Position numbers and translations under genes: made by a program. 50,006 bases of DNA from NCBI GenBank assembly GCA_012735135.1, contig JAAYHY010000069.1, positions 1 through 50,006 on the forward strand, written 5' to 3'. This DNA comes from Bacillota bacterium (GTDB taxonomy: Bacteria; Bacillota; UBA4882; UBA10575). The notes beneath the pieces are model-generated. The model saw only the letters and a program-made list of their open reading frames with translations, was not told where the DNA came from and made no database searches. Below, in pieces: positions 8,737 to 17,932 of this stretch (positions are counted from its first letter, which is position 1; every line of letters begins with the position of its first letter).

Positions 8737-9825
8737 TTGCTAGCACGAAAGAAGACCCGTCCGGTCCGGGTGGGGAAAGTGGTGATCGGCGGTGAAGCGC
8801 CAATTATCGTGCAATCGATGACCAATACCGATCCCCGGGATGTGGCGGCGACTTTGCGCCAGATTGAAGAACTGGCCGCCGTTGGTTGTGAGTTGATCCG
8901 GGTGGCCGTACCCGACCAGGAAGCCGCCGTCAAATTAAAGGAGATCGTCCGGCGGTCACCCCTTCCGGTGGTGGCCGATATCCATTTCGATTACCGGTTA
9001 GCGTTAGCCGCCATTGAGGCCGGGGTGGCTAAATTACGCATTAACCCCGGGAATATCGGCGGTACCGACCGGGTGAAGGCGGTGGTCCATGCCGCCCAAG
9101 GGAGTGGGGTCGCCATCCGGGTCGGCGCCAATGCCGGCTCTTTACACCGGAGCTATTTAGAGCAAAGCAAGGGCGATCTGGTCCAGGCGATGCTCGCCAG
9201 CGTTGAAGACCAGGTCCGGCTAGTGACCGATGCCGGTTACGACCAACTGGTTGTTTCCCTCAAATCCTCGGATGTGCTGGAGACCATCCAGGTCTATCAG
9301 GCTTTTGCCGCCCGGTGGGATTTCCCCCTGCATCTGGGGATCACCGAAGCCGGCCTCCGTTGGCGGGGGATGATCAAATCTGCGGTCGGCCTCGGTGTTC
9401 TCCTTGCCCAAGGGATTGGGGATACGATCCGGGTTTCGCTGACCGGTGATCCCCGCCATGAGGTGAAGGCCGCCTATGAGATCTTAAAAGCGTTGCACCT
9501 CCGGGAGCATGGTCCGGTGGTGGTGGCTTGTCCAACCTGTGGGCGGTGCCGGATTGACCTGGAAAAGATCGTGGAGGGCGTGGAAGAACTGGTTAAGGAT
9601 CTGCCTTACCCCCTGCATTTAGCGGTCATGGGCTGTGCGGTCAATGGTCCCGGGGAAGCTTCCCGGGCCGACCTTGGTTTGGCCGGGGGAAAAGAGGAAG
9701 GGTTGATCTTCCGTCATGGCGAAATTCTACGGAAGGAGAAAGAAGACCGCTTGTTACCGGCTTTTGCCGAAGAACTCCAGAAGCTGATTGCGGAAAAATA
9801 CGGATCCGGTTATAATCAGTCTTAA
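8737..9825 (+). CDS. ispG: 4-hydroxy-3-methylbut-2-enyl-diphosphate synthase (flavodoxin/ferredoxin), IspG
   Basis: A [4Fe-4S] enzyme that converts MEcPP to HMBPP in the MEP pathway. The TIM-barrel part begins TRPVRVGKVVIGGEAPIIVQ and SMTNTDPRDVAATL. The cluster cysteines are in ACPTCGRC and GCAVNGPGEA. This is the short bacterial form, about 362 residues. Start choice: TTG at 8737 follows GAGGGGAAG and matches the family N-terminus; an upstream in-frame TTG at 8710 would add nine residues and overlaps a second possible ribosome site at the end of the preceding gene. Confidence 0.96.
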   Translation: MLARKKTRPVRVGKVVIGGEAPIIVQSMTNTDPRDVAATLRQIEELAAVGCELIRVAVPDQEAAVKLKEIVRRSPLPVVADIHFDYRLALAAIEAGVAKLRINPGNIGGTDRVKAVVHAAQGSGVAIRVGANAGSLHRSYLEQSKGDLVQAMLASVEDQVRLVTDAGYDQLVVSLKSSDVLETIQVYQAFAARWDFPLHLGITEAGLRWRGMIKSAVGLGVLLAQGIGDTIRVSLTGDPRHEVKAAYEILKALHLREHGPVVVACPTCGRCRIDLEKIVEGVEELVKDLPYPLHLAVMGCAVNGPGEASRADLGLAGGKEEGLIFRHGEILRKEKEDRLLPAFAEELQKLIAEKYGSGYNQS

Positions 9826-9852
9826 TCAAGCGAAAAGAGAAGGAGGTTAAGG

Positions 9853-11568
9853 ATGAGATATTCTCAGTATTACATACCAACCTTGCGGGAGATCCCGGCC
9901 GATGCGGAACTGGCCAGCCATAAATTGATGTTGCGCGCCGGCATGATCCGGAAATCATCGGCGGGGATTTATAGCTTTTTACCTTTGGCCCAGCGGGTCC
10001 TGAAAAAAATCATCCGGATTGTGGAAGAAGAGATGGACCGGGCCGGTGGGATGCAAGTTCTCCTCCCAATTGTCCAGCCGGCGGAGATTTGGAAACAGAG
10101 CGGACGGTGGGACGTGTACGGGGAAGAGATGTTCCGTCTCCAGGACCGTCACCAGCGGGATTTTTGTTTGGGCCCCACCCATGAAGAGATGATCACCACT
10201 TTAATCAAGAACGAAGTCCGTTCCTACCGGGAACTACCTCTTCGGATCTACCAGATCCAGAATAAGTACCGGGATGAGATCCGGCCCCGCTTTGGGGTGA
10301 TGCGGGCCCGGGAGTTTATCATGAAGGATCTCTACTCCTTCGACCGGGATGAGGAAGGGCTGAACCGGAGTTACCAAGCCATGTACGAAGCATATGAACG
10401 GATCTTTACCCGGTGCGGGTTGGCCTTCCGGGCGGTGGAAGCCGACTCCGGGGCCATCGGCGGTGATGTGAGTCATGAATTTATGGTGCTTGCCCCTTCG
10501 GGCGAAGCCGTTATCCTCTACTGTGAAGCCTGTGCCTATGCGGCCAATGACGAAAAGGCTTCCGCAGCGTTGCCGCCGGTGACCATGGAAGAGCTTCTGC
10601 CTTTGGAAAAGGTGGCAACCCCCGGCCAGGCGACAGTCCCCGAGGTGACGGCGTTTCTGGGGGTGAACCCCGACCGGTTAATTAAAACCCTCTTTTACCA
10701 GACCGATGAGGAGTTCATTGCCGTGCTGGTCCGGGGCGATGACGAACTCAATGAGATCAAGTTAGGTAATTTAATCAATAAACCATACCGTTTAGCTTCT
10801 CCCGAAGAACTCGCCGCCAAGCTGGAGTTGCCGGTGGGTTATGTGGGGCCGGTCGGTTTAAAGGATAAAGGGGTCAAGGTTTTGGCCGATTTAAGGGTTA
10901 AGACGATGAAGAATGCGGTCTGTGGCGCCAACCTTGAAGATTATCATCTCCGCCATGTTAATCTGGAACGGGATTTTACCGTTGATACCTACGCCGATTT
11001 AAGGCTGGCGAAAGCCGGTGACCCATGTCCCCATTGTGGTCATCCCTTGGCGGAGACCAGAGGGGTGGAAGTAGGGCACATCTTTAAACTGGGCACGAAA
11101 TACAGTAAGGCGCTGGGGGCCACCTTCCGGGATGAAGACGGCGAAGAGAAACCCTTCATCATGGGTTGTTATGGGATTGGGATCACCCGTATTATTGCGG
11201 CAGCTATCGAACAGAATAATGACCAGGATGGGATTAAGTGGCCGTTACCGATTGCGCCTTTCCAGGTGACCATTTTAGCTCTGGGGGTGGAGCAACAAGC
11301 GGTAGCGGAGGAGATCTATCAAGAACTGACGGCGGCCGGTGTGGAAGTGCTCTATGATGACCGGGACGAACGGCCGGGGGTTAAATTTAAAGACGCCGAT
11401 TTGATCGGGATTCCCCTTCGTCTCACGGTCGGTCCGAAAAGCATGGCCCAAGGTGAAGTGGAAGTCAAGATCCGGCGGAGCGGGGAAGAGCTGCGCTGGC
11501 CCCGCCCGGAGGTTACTTCCCGGGTGCTGGCCTTTCTTAAAGAAGAAAACCAGCGTCACTCTAACTGA
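9853..11568 (+). CDS. proS: prolyl-tRNA synthetase
   Basis: Class II aminoacyl-tRNA synthetase charging tRNA-Pro. The 571 residues and the insertion domain mark the bacterial-type ProRS with the editing (YbaK-like) domain between motifs 2 and 3 (roughly residues 225-400). Motif 2 lies in YRDEIRPRFGVMRAREFIMK; motif 3 in FIMGCYGIGITRIIAA. The C-terminal anticodon-binding domain contains YDDRDERPGVKFKDADLIG. A strong AAGGAGG precedes the ATG. The ispG-proS-polC neighbourhood is conserved in Firmicutes. Confidence 0.97.
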   Translation: MRYSQYYIPTLREIPADAELASHKLMLRAGMIRKSSAGIYSFLPLAQRVLKKIIRIVEEEMDRAGGMQVLLPIVQPAEIWKQSGRWDVYGEEMFRLQDRHQRDFCLGPTHEEMITTLIKNEVRSYRELPLRIYQIQNKYRDEIRPRFGVMRAREFIMKDLYSFDRDEEGLNRSYQAMYEAYERIFTRCGLAFRAVEADSGAIGGDVSHEFMVLAPSGEAVILYCEACAYAANDEKASAALPPVTMEELLPLEKVATPGQATVPEVTAFLGVNPDRLIKTLFYQTDEEFIAVLVRGDDELNEIKLGNLINKPYRLASPEELAAKLELPVGYVGPVGLKDKGVKVLADLRVKTMKNAVCGANLEDYHLRHVNLERDFTVDTYADLRLAKAGDPCPHCGHPLAETRGVEVGHIFKLGTKYSKALGATFRDEDGEEKPFIMGCYGIGITRIIAAAIEQNNDQDGIKWPLPIAPFQVTILALGVEQQAVAEEIYQELTAAGVEVLYDDRDERPGVKFKDADLIGIPLRLTVGPKSMAQGEVEVKIRRSGEELRWPRPEVTSRVLAFLKEENQRHSN

Positions 11569-11630
11569 ACAGGGCCGTCAGGGGTGAGTCATCCAATAAA
11601 ACCGGGTTTGTTAAAGCAAGGTGATGAGTA

Positions 11631-12269
11631 ATGAAAGTTGCCGCCGTGATCCCGGCTTATAACGAAGCGAAAAATATTGGCCGGGTGTTGGCGCCGCTAC
11701 GGGAATGTCCGGAGTTAGCCGAAGTAATCGTGGTCAGTGACGGATCAACGGACGGAACCGGAAACCTCGCCAGGAAAATGGGCGCGCAAGTGATTGAGTT
11801 ACCGGTGAACCAAGGGAAAGGGGCGGCTGTCTTGGCCGGAGTGAACGCGACGACGGCCGAGGTGATTCTCCTTTTGGACGCGGATCTGATCGGATTAACA
11901 CCCCAACACGTCAAGGAACTGCTGAATCCCATCTTTAGCCAGCAAGCGGTCATGACGATTGGGTATTTTACCTCCGGCCGGCTGCCGACCGATCTCTCCC
12001 AACAGATGATACCCTACCTTAATGGACAAAGGGCGGTGCGCCGTGAATTCTTTGCCAACCTTCCCGCCTTGACCGAGAGTAAGTATGGACTTGAAGTAGT
12101 GCTGAGCCATTACGCCCGGATTAACCATTGTAAAGTGGTCTGGGTCGCGCTCCCCAATTTAAGCCACGTGATGAAAGAGGAAAAAGTCGGTTTGCTCCGG
12201 GGTTTTGCGGCCCGTTTACGGATGTACTGGCAGATCATCAAGGTTTTGGTGGCCGTCAGGTTACCTTGA
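11631..12269 (+). CDS. family 2 glycosyltransferase
   Basis: A 212-residue GT-A fold glycosyltransferase. Visible are the N-terminal VIPAYNEAKNIGRVLAPL, the nucleotide-binding VVSDGSTDGTGNLA, the loop NQGKGAAVLAGV and the metal-binding LLLDADL (DxD-type). This pattern is closest to the glucosyl-3-phosphoglycerate synthase or dolichyl-phosphate-mannose synthase-like group. No transmembrane segment is obvious. The ATG follows AAGCAAGGTGATGAG. It stands between proS and polC; the acceptor is unknown. Confidence 0.85.
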   Translation: MKVAAVIPAYNEAKNIGRVLAPLRECPELAEVIVVSDGSTDGTGNLARKMGAQVIELPVNQGKGAAVLAGVNATTAEVILLLDADLIGLTPQHVKELLNPIFSQQAVMTIGYFTSGRLPTDLSQQMIPYLNGQRAVRREFFANLPALTESKYGLEVVLSHYARINHCKVVWVALPNLSHVMKEEKVGLLRGFAARLRMYWQIIKVLVAVRLP

Positions 12270-12325
12270 GGCCAACCGGTCGGCGGAAACAACATCTAGC
12301 TTATGGAAAACCGGTGGAGGTCAAG

Positions 12326-15300
12326 ATGGCAAAAGAGTATCGGATTATTCCAAAAAACAAAAACATCACAGAACTAGGGGGGATTGAAGAGATCTCCCTT
12401 TTCTTTCCCGATCTGAGGCAACTGGCGGAGGCCGAGATCGATCAGGTGATTGTCGACTGCCAACAGGAAGCGGTGACTTTGCAGCTGAAAGTGGCGGGTG
12501 AGTTAGATGATAAGTTACAAAGGAAGTTGGCGACCGGTTTTTCCCGGTTGTTAAAGGCCACCTGTAAAGTGGAAGTGGTCAGGAAGGAAGAAACTCCGTC
12601 CCCAAAGGGACCGGCAGTAACGGTGGAATTCTTGACCGACGCGCTGAAGAAGCAATTTCCAGCGGTCTTTGCCTGGTTTACGTCGTCACCGCTTACTTTG
12701 GACCAGGAGGGGAACCGTCTCATTTTTCATGTTAATTCTCCCTTAGCCGTTGATTACATCCGGCCACGGGAAAAACAGCTGCTTAGCTATTTACGGCAGC
12801 TTACCGGTATATCCTATAAATTACGTTACGAAATTGAAGAAGAGTTGCCGGAACCGCCACCGCTCCCCGATTTTCCGGTGGAACTGGAAGCGCCGGGACC
12901 GGAAAATCATCCCCCGGCGGAAAGGAACAAAGTCGATTCCGTCTTCTTAGGAAAGAAGATCACCGAACCACCGGTGGCCATCAAGGAGATCGACGCCGAA
13001 GATGATACGGTGGTGATCGAGGGGGAAGTGTTAAAGGCGGAGGTCCGGACCTTGAAGTCCGGCCGTAATCTCCTCCTGTTTGATCTGACCGACTACACCG
13101 ATTCCATCTCGGTGAAGGCTTTTGCCACCAACAAGCAGGATCCCGGCGACCAAGTGCAAAAGGGGATGTGGTTACGGGTTAAGGGTAATTTGCAATATGA
13201 TGAATATGCGAAAGAAACCGTGGTCATGGCCCGGAGTATTCAATCTGTCCCCCGTCCGCAAATACAGGACGAAGCCGCGGAAAAAAGGGTCGAATTGCAT
13301 CTGCACACTAAAATGTCGGCGATGGATAGTATCGTGGAACTGGAAAAAGCAGTGCAGACGGCAGCCGCCTGTGGTCACCAGGCGTTGGCCTTGACCGACC
13401 ATGGGGTGGTCCACGCTTTTCCGGAAGCCGCCCAGTTGGGCCGGAAATACGGGATCAAGATGATTTATGGTATGGAAGGTTACTTGGTAAACGACGAGGA
13501 AGCGATTGTCACCCGGGCGCCGGCTTGCGGTTTTGCCGATCGGCCGATTGTTGTGGTGGATATTGAAACCACCGGCTTTAACCCCCAGTGGTGCGAACTG
13601 TTGGAGGTTGGTGCGGTCAAGATCGTCGCGGGCGAAGTGACGGCTACTTTTGAACGTTTGGTCCGGCCGCAAAGGGCGATTCCCTATAAAATCCAGCAAT
13701 TAACCGGAATCTCCGATGCGATGGTTAAGGACGCGGCGCCCCCCGGAGAAGTCCTGGCCGATTTTGTGAAGTTTATCGGGGATGGGATTTTTGTGGCCCA
13801 TAACGCCCAGTTTGACTTCGGTTTTCTCCGGGAGAAGATCAAACAACATCTCCGGTTGGAGTTCCGGCCGCCGGTTGTCGATACGCTGGCCCTCAGCCGG
13901 ATCCTATGGCCCCAGTTGAAGAGCCACCGGCTGGATGCGGTCGCCAAAGAGTTGGGGATTGCTCAGGAGCACCATCACCGGGCGGGTGATGATGCCTTAA
14001 CGGCTTGGCGTATTCTCGAAAAAGGGTTAACCCTCTGCGCGGAACGGGCTTTAACAACCTGGCCGGAGCTGAATTCTTTAAACCAAGCCCTGAAGACAGA
14101 GAGTTTACATCCTTATCATATTCTCATCCTCGTCAAGGACCAGACCGGCTTAAGAAATTTGTACCGTTTGGTCTCCGTTTCCCATTTGGAACATTATCAC
14201 CGGCATCCCCGGATTCCCCGTTCCCTTTTATCGAAATACCGGGAAGGCTTGCTCTTGGGGTCGGCTTGCGAAGCTGGGGAGCTTTTTTCCGCTTTACTCA
14301 ACGGCGCCGACGAACAGAAAGTGCGCGAAATTGCCTCTTTCTATGATTTCTTGGAGATCCAGCCGTTGGCCAACAACGACTTTTTAATCCGGGAAGGACG
14401 GTTGACCAGGGACCAATTGATGGAGATAAACCGGACCATCTGCCGTTTAGGCGAAGAACTGGGGAAACCGGTGGTGGCCACCGGGGATGTCCATTTTCTC
14501 CGTCCCGAAGACGCCATTTATCGCCGGGTTTTACTGGCTGGACAAGGTTATGAAGATGCCGACCGGCAGCCTCCCTTGTACTTCCGCACCACCGGGGAGA
14601 TGCTGACTGAGTTTGCCTATTTAGAGCCCGAGTTGGCCCACCGGGTGGTCATCACCTATCCGCAACAGATTGTGAACACCATCGAGGACGTCAAACCGGT
14701 TCCCGCCGAGTTTTATCCACCCCACATTCCTGGCGCCGACGAAGAGATCCGGACCACGGCTTACCGCCGGGCGGAAGAACTGTACGGGTCGCCCTTGCCA
14801 CCTCTCGTTGTCGAACGTCTGGATTTGGAATTGAAAAGTATCATTGGCCACGGTTATGCCGTCTTATACTTGATCGCAGAAAAATTGGTCAAAAAATCCT
14901 TGGCCGATGGTTATCTGGTCGGGTCGCGGGGGTCGGTGGGCTCTTCCTTCGTCGCTACCATGTGCGGGATCACCGAGGTTAACCCGCTCCCCGCCCATTA
15001 CCGTTGTGCTCAATGTTTTTATACCGAGTTTATGGCGACGGGCGCCCTCGGTTCCGGTTATGACCTGCCGGATAAGGCTTGTCCCCGCTGCGGGGCGCCG
15101 CTCGTCAAAGACGGTCAGGATATCCCGTTTGCCACCTTTATGGGGTTTGAAGGGGATAAGGAACCCGATATTGATCTGAACTTTTCCGGCGAATACCAAC
15201 CGGTCGTCCTCCGCTATACCGAGGAGTTATTCGGGAAGGGTAATGTCTTCCGGGCAGGGACGATTACGGGACTAGCCGAGAAGACCGCTTTTGGCTTTGT

Positions 15301-16588
15301 CCGTGGTTATATGGAAGAACAAGGGTTAAATTTACGGCAGGCGGAGATCAACCGTCTGGTGCAAGGCTGTACCGGGGTGCGGCGCTCCAGCGGACAACAT
15401 CCGGGCGGGATGATCGTGGTCCCCCAAGGTCAAGAGATTTATAACTTTACGCCTGTCCAGTATCCGGCTAACGACCGGACGGCCGAATGGATCACCACAC
15501 ATTTTGATTATCATGGCGCCCTCGAGGGACACCTGGTCAAACTGGATATTCTTGGGCATGATGATCCGACGGTCATCCGGATGTTGCAAGATTTGACCGG
15601 AGTCGACCCGAAGACGATCCCGATGGACGATCCACAAACGATGAAACTTTTTTCTTCCATCGAACCGCTGGGGATCGATCCGGAGGTTCTCGGCTGTGAC
15701 CTGGGAACCTTAGGGATTCCGGAGTTCGGCACGGAATTTGCCCGGCAGATGTTGGAAGAGACCAAACCTAAAACTTTTGCGGAGTTGGTTTATATTTCCG
15801 GCTTGTCCCACGGGACCAATGTGTGGCTGGGGAACGCGCAGGAACTGATTAAGAATAAACAGGCCACCTTGCTCGAGGTGATTTCAACCCGGGATAAAAT
15901 CATGAATGATCTGATTTACCGGGGGGTACCGCCGAAAGCCGCCTTTACGATCATGGAAAAAGTGCGGAAAGGGCGCGGTCTGAATGAGGATGACATCAAA
16001 CTTCTGAAGGAGTATAAAGTTCCCCAGTGGTATATTGATTCCTGTTTGAAGATCCGGTATCTCTTCCCTAAGGCCCATGCGGTCGCGTACGTGATGATGG
16101 GTTTCCGGATCGCCTATTTTAAAGTGTACTATCCGGAGGCTTTCTACGCCGCCTTCTTCTCTATCCGGAGCACCGATTTTGACGCCGAGTCGGTGCTTGC
16201 CGGACCGGAGCAATGTAAAAAAACCATGAAGGAGCTGAAGGCGAAGGGAAACGAGATGACGGCGAAGGAGAAAGGACTCTATACCACCCTGGAAGTGGCT
16301 TACGAAGCGCTCCTCCGTGGGATCCGTTTTCTCCCCGTTGATCTGTACCATTCCGATGCCACCCGGTTTTTGATCAAACCCCATGGCTTGCTGCTCCCTT
16401 TGACTACGATCCAAGGGTTGGGGGAAGCGGCGGCCCGCACCTTGGTGGAGGCGCGAGAAGACGGCGCTTTTTGTTCGGTGGAGGATCTGAAGACCAGAGC
16501 CCGGTTGTCTTCCTCGGTCATTGAGATGCTGACCCGCCAGGGCTGCCTCCAGGGTTTACCCGCCACCAACCAACTGACCCTGTTTTAA
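12326..16588 (+). CDS. polC: DNA polymerase III alpha subunit, Gram-positive PolC type
   Basis: The replicative polymerase with built-in proofreading, 1420 residues. The ATG at 12326 follows GGTGGAGGTCAAG. Domains in order: N-terminal region, OB fold (~225-315), PHP domain starting at ~320 (HLHTKMSAMD, ALTDHG), DEDDh exonuclease inserted at ~408-575 (VVDIETTGF, VAHNAQFDFGFL, HHRAGDDA), the rest of PHP, palm with GSRGSVGSSF (~866) and the catalytic PDIDLNFSGE (D948 and D950), and a zinc knuckle with CAQC and CPRC. The C-terminal fingers contain RSSGQHPGGMIVVP. PolC in this form is diagnostic of Firmicutes and a few related low-GC lineages. Confidence 0.98.
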   Translation: MAKEYRIIPKNKNITELGGIEEISLFFPDLRQLAEAEIDQVIVDCQQEAVTLQLKVAGELDDKLQRKLATGFSRLLKATCKVEVVRKEETPSPKGPAVTVEFLTDALKKQFPAVFAWFTSSPLTLDQEGNRLIFHVNSPLAVDYIRPREKQLLSYLRQLTGISYKLRYEIEEELPEPPPLPDFPVELEAPGPENHPPAERNKVDSVFLGKKITEPPVAIKEIDAEDDTVVIEGEVLKAEVRTLKSGRNLLLFDLTDYTDSISVKAFATNKQDPGDQVQKGMWLRVKGNLQYDEYAKETVVMARSIQSVPRPQIQDEAAEKRVELHLHTKMSAMDSIVELEKAVQTAAACGHQALALTDHGVVHAFPEAAQLGRKYGIKMIYGMEGYLVNDEEAIVTRAPACGFADRPIVVVDIETTGFNPQWCELLEVGAVKIVAGEVTATFERLVRPQRAIPYKIQQLTGISDAMVKDAAPPGEVLADFVKFIGDGIFVAHNAQFDFGFLREKIKQHLRLEFRPPVVDTLALSRILWPQLKSHRLDAVAKELGIAQEHHHRAGDDALTAWRILEKGLTLCAERALTTWPELNSLNQALKTESLHPYHILILVKDQTGLRNLYRLVSVSHLEHYHRHPRIPRSLLSKYREGLLLGSACEAGELFSALLNGADEQKVREIASFYDFLEIQPLANNDFLIREGRLTRDQLMEINRTICRLGEELGKPVVATGDVHFLRPEDAIYRRVLLAGQGYEDADRQPPLYFRTTGEMLTEFAYLEPELAHRVVITYPQQIVNTIEDVKPVPAEFYPPHIPGADEEIRTTAYRRAEELYGSPLPPLVVERLDLELKSIIGHGYAVLYLIAEKLVKKSLADGYLVGSRGSVGSSFVATMCGITEVNPLPAHYRCAQCFYTEFMATGALGSGYDLPDKACPRCGAPLVKDGQDIPFATFMGFEGDKEPDIDLNFSGEYQPVVLRYTEELFGKGNVFRAGTITGLAEKTAFGFVRGYMEEQGLNLRQAEINRLVQGCTGVRRSSGQHPGGMIVVPQGQEIYNFTPVQYPANDRTAEWITTHFDYHGALEGHLVKLDILGHDDPTVIRMLQDLTGVDPKTIPMDDPQTMKLFSSIEPLGIDPEVLGCDLGTLGIPEFGTEFARQMLEETKPKTFAELVYISGLSHGTNVWLGNAQELIKNKQATLLEVISTRDKIMNDLIYRGVPPKAAFTIMEKVRKGRGLNEDDIKLLKEYKVPQWYIDSCLKIRYLFPKAHAVAYVMMGFRIAYFKVYYPEAFYAAFFSIRSTDFDAESVLAGPEQCKKTMKELKAKGNEMTAKEKGLYTTLEVAYEALLRGIRFLPVDLYHSDATRFLIKPHGLLLPLTTIQGLGEAAARTLVEAREDGAFCSVEDLKTRARLSSSVIEMLTRQGCLQGLPATNQLTLF

Positions 16589-16598
16589 AGGGCCGGTC

Positions 16599-16627
16599 TT
16601 GACAAAAGGATGGTCCTCAATAATAAT
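16599..16627 (+). promoter_or_regulatory. sigma-A-type promoter for lspA
   Basis: TTGACA (16599-16604), a 17-base spacer and AATAAT (16622-16627) match five or six positions of each consensus hexamer. Initiation would be near 16634, some 37 bases before the proposed lspA start and just after the polC stop. Confidence 0.65.
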
Positions 16628-16670
16628 TAATTTATTGGTAAAAAGGGAATCAATTTCTGGAGGATTAAAC

Positions 16671-17129
16671 TTGTTCTTTTATGTTATCATCTGCTTGGTG
16701 GTGGGAGTGGACCAATTAACGAAAGGGTTGATCCAACGCGCCTTGGTTCTCCACCAGAGTCTAACGGTGGTCCCCGGGTTTCTGGCGCTCACCCGGATCA
16801 ATAACCCGGGGGCTGCTTTTGGCATTTTACAGCATAAGACCATTCTTCTCGTGGTAGCCCCTTTACTCTTTTTTTCTTTGGTTTTTTTCTTCCGCAAGGA
16901 AATCCTGGAGTATCCCATGGCGTTCCGTTTGGGTTTGGCTTTTTGCTTGGGTGGAGCAGCCGGTAATTTGATCGACCGGATTCGCAACGGCGGCCAGGTG
17001 ATCGATTTTATTGATTTGGAATTTTGGCCGCTGCAAAACTTTCCCGTTTTTAACCTGGCGGATAGCGCCATTTTCATCGGCGTCCTGCTGATGGTTTACT
17101 GTTTGTGCAGATATGAAAATAAATACTAG
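16671..17129 (+). CDS. lspA: lipoprotein signal peptidase (signal peptidase II)
   Basis: An aspartic membrane protease that removes signal peptides from diacylglyceryl-modified prolipoproteins. The TTG at 16671 follows a clean TGGAGG (7-base spacer) and a nearby promoter and gives a 152-residue, four-helix protein of family length; a longer frame back to 16599 overlaps that promoter and is unlikely. Motifs: VDQLTKGLI, NNPGAAFGIL, GAAGNLIDRI and VIDFIDL, and FNLADSAIFIG with the catalytic aspartates in the last motifs. It is followed by lgt, the enzyme acting just before it. Confidence 0.95.
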   Translation: MFFYVIICLVVGVDQLTKGLIQRALVLHQSLTVVPGFLALTRINNPGAAFGILQHKTILLVVAPLLFFSLVFFFRKEILEYPMAFRLGLAFCLGGAAGNLIDRIRNGGQVIDFIDLEFWPLQNFPVFNLADSAIFIGVLLMVYCLCRYENKY

Positions 17130-17140
17130 GGGGAAGACTA

Positions 17141-17932
17141 ATGTATCCCGTCTTGTTTTCTTGGGGGCGGCTGCACATATATTCCTATGGGTTAATGGTC
17201 GCCCTGGCTTTGCTCGGAGGTCTTCTCTGGGTTGGTTTTTTGGCAAAGAAAAGAGCGATTGCGACCTTCGATCAGATCTTGGATTTTGCCTTTTTCGTGA
17301 TTATCGGGGGTCTCATCATGGCGAAAGTGGTTAACGTCTTGTATGATTTCCAGACGTATCTTCACAATCCGGCCATGATCTTCTCCGGTTTTACCGGTTC
17401 CTTCTTTGGAGCGGTGATCGGCGGGGTCCTGGTTGGGGTGGCTTATACGAAAAAGACGAAGATTGCCACTTGGCGTTTGGCCGATGTAATCGCGCTGTAC
17501 ATTCCGCTCGGGCATATTCTGGGGCGGTTCGGCTGTTTGTTGAGCGGTTGCTGTTACGGCGTGGAGTCCGCGCTGCCTTGGGCCTTACCTTGTGCCGTCG
17601 GGGATCCCAGTTTGCGTCATCCAACCCAGATCTACGAAATGTTGGCCAATCTGATCATCTTTTTCATCCTGGTTACGGTTGACCGCCGGGTCCAGCGGGG
17701 GAAAAGCCGGCTTTTTGATGGGTTTCTTTTTGGCCTTTATGTTGGCCTGTATTGTTTCGCCCGGACCATTGTGGAAGCTTTTCGCGACAGTCAGATTTTG
17801 GCCTTCGGCTGGCTCCGGACAACGCAGGTTTTTGCCTTCGGGATTGGCCTGGCCGTTTTCGTCTTTCTCTTGATCCGCCTCAAAAAACAGGCAAGGGATG
17901 AATGTGGTGCCTCTGCTTCGCTTGACCGTTAG
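17141..17932 (+). CDS. lgt: phosphatidylglycerol-prolipoprotein diacylglyceryl transferase
   Basis: Lgt moves diacylglycerol from phosphatidylglycerol to the lipobox cysteine, the first step of lipoprotein maturation. It has 263 residues and about seven hydrophobic segments. The N-terminal WGRLHIYSYGLMVALA and the central ILGRFGCLLSGCCYG resemble the variant Lgt signature found in many Firmicutes, followed by RHPTQIYEM. The ATG follows TAGGGGGAAG. It overlaps the next gene by 35 bases. The lspA-lgt pair forms a lipoprotein-processing unit. Confidence 0.93.
   Translation: MYPVLFSWGRLHIYSYGLMVALALLGGLLWVGFLAKKRAIATFDQILDFAFFVIIGGLIMAKVVNVLYDFQTYLHNPAMIFSGFTGSFFGAVIGGVLVGVAYTKKTKIATWRLADVIALYIPLGHILGRFGCLLSGCCYGVESALPWALPCAVGDPSLRHPTQIYEMLANLIIFFILVTVDRRVQRGKSRLFDGFLFGLYVGLYCFARTIVEAFRDSQILAFGWLRTTQVFAFGIGLAVFVFLLIRLKKQARDECGASASLDR

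Noticed and set aside
12266-12325. Earlier in-frame start for polC.
   Set aside because: The start at 12326 has the GGTGGAGGTCAAG ribosome site and the expected N-terminus; the upstream part overlaps the glycosyltransferase gene.
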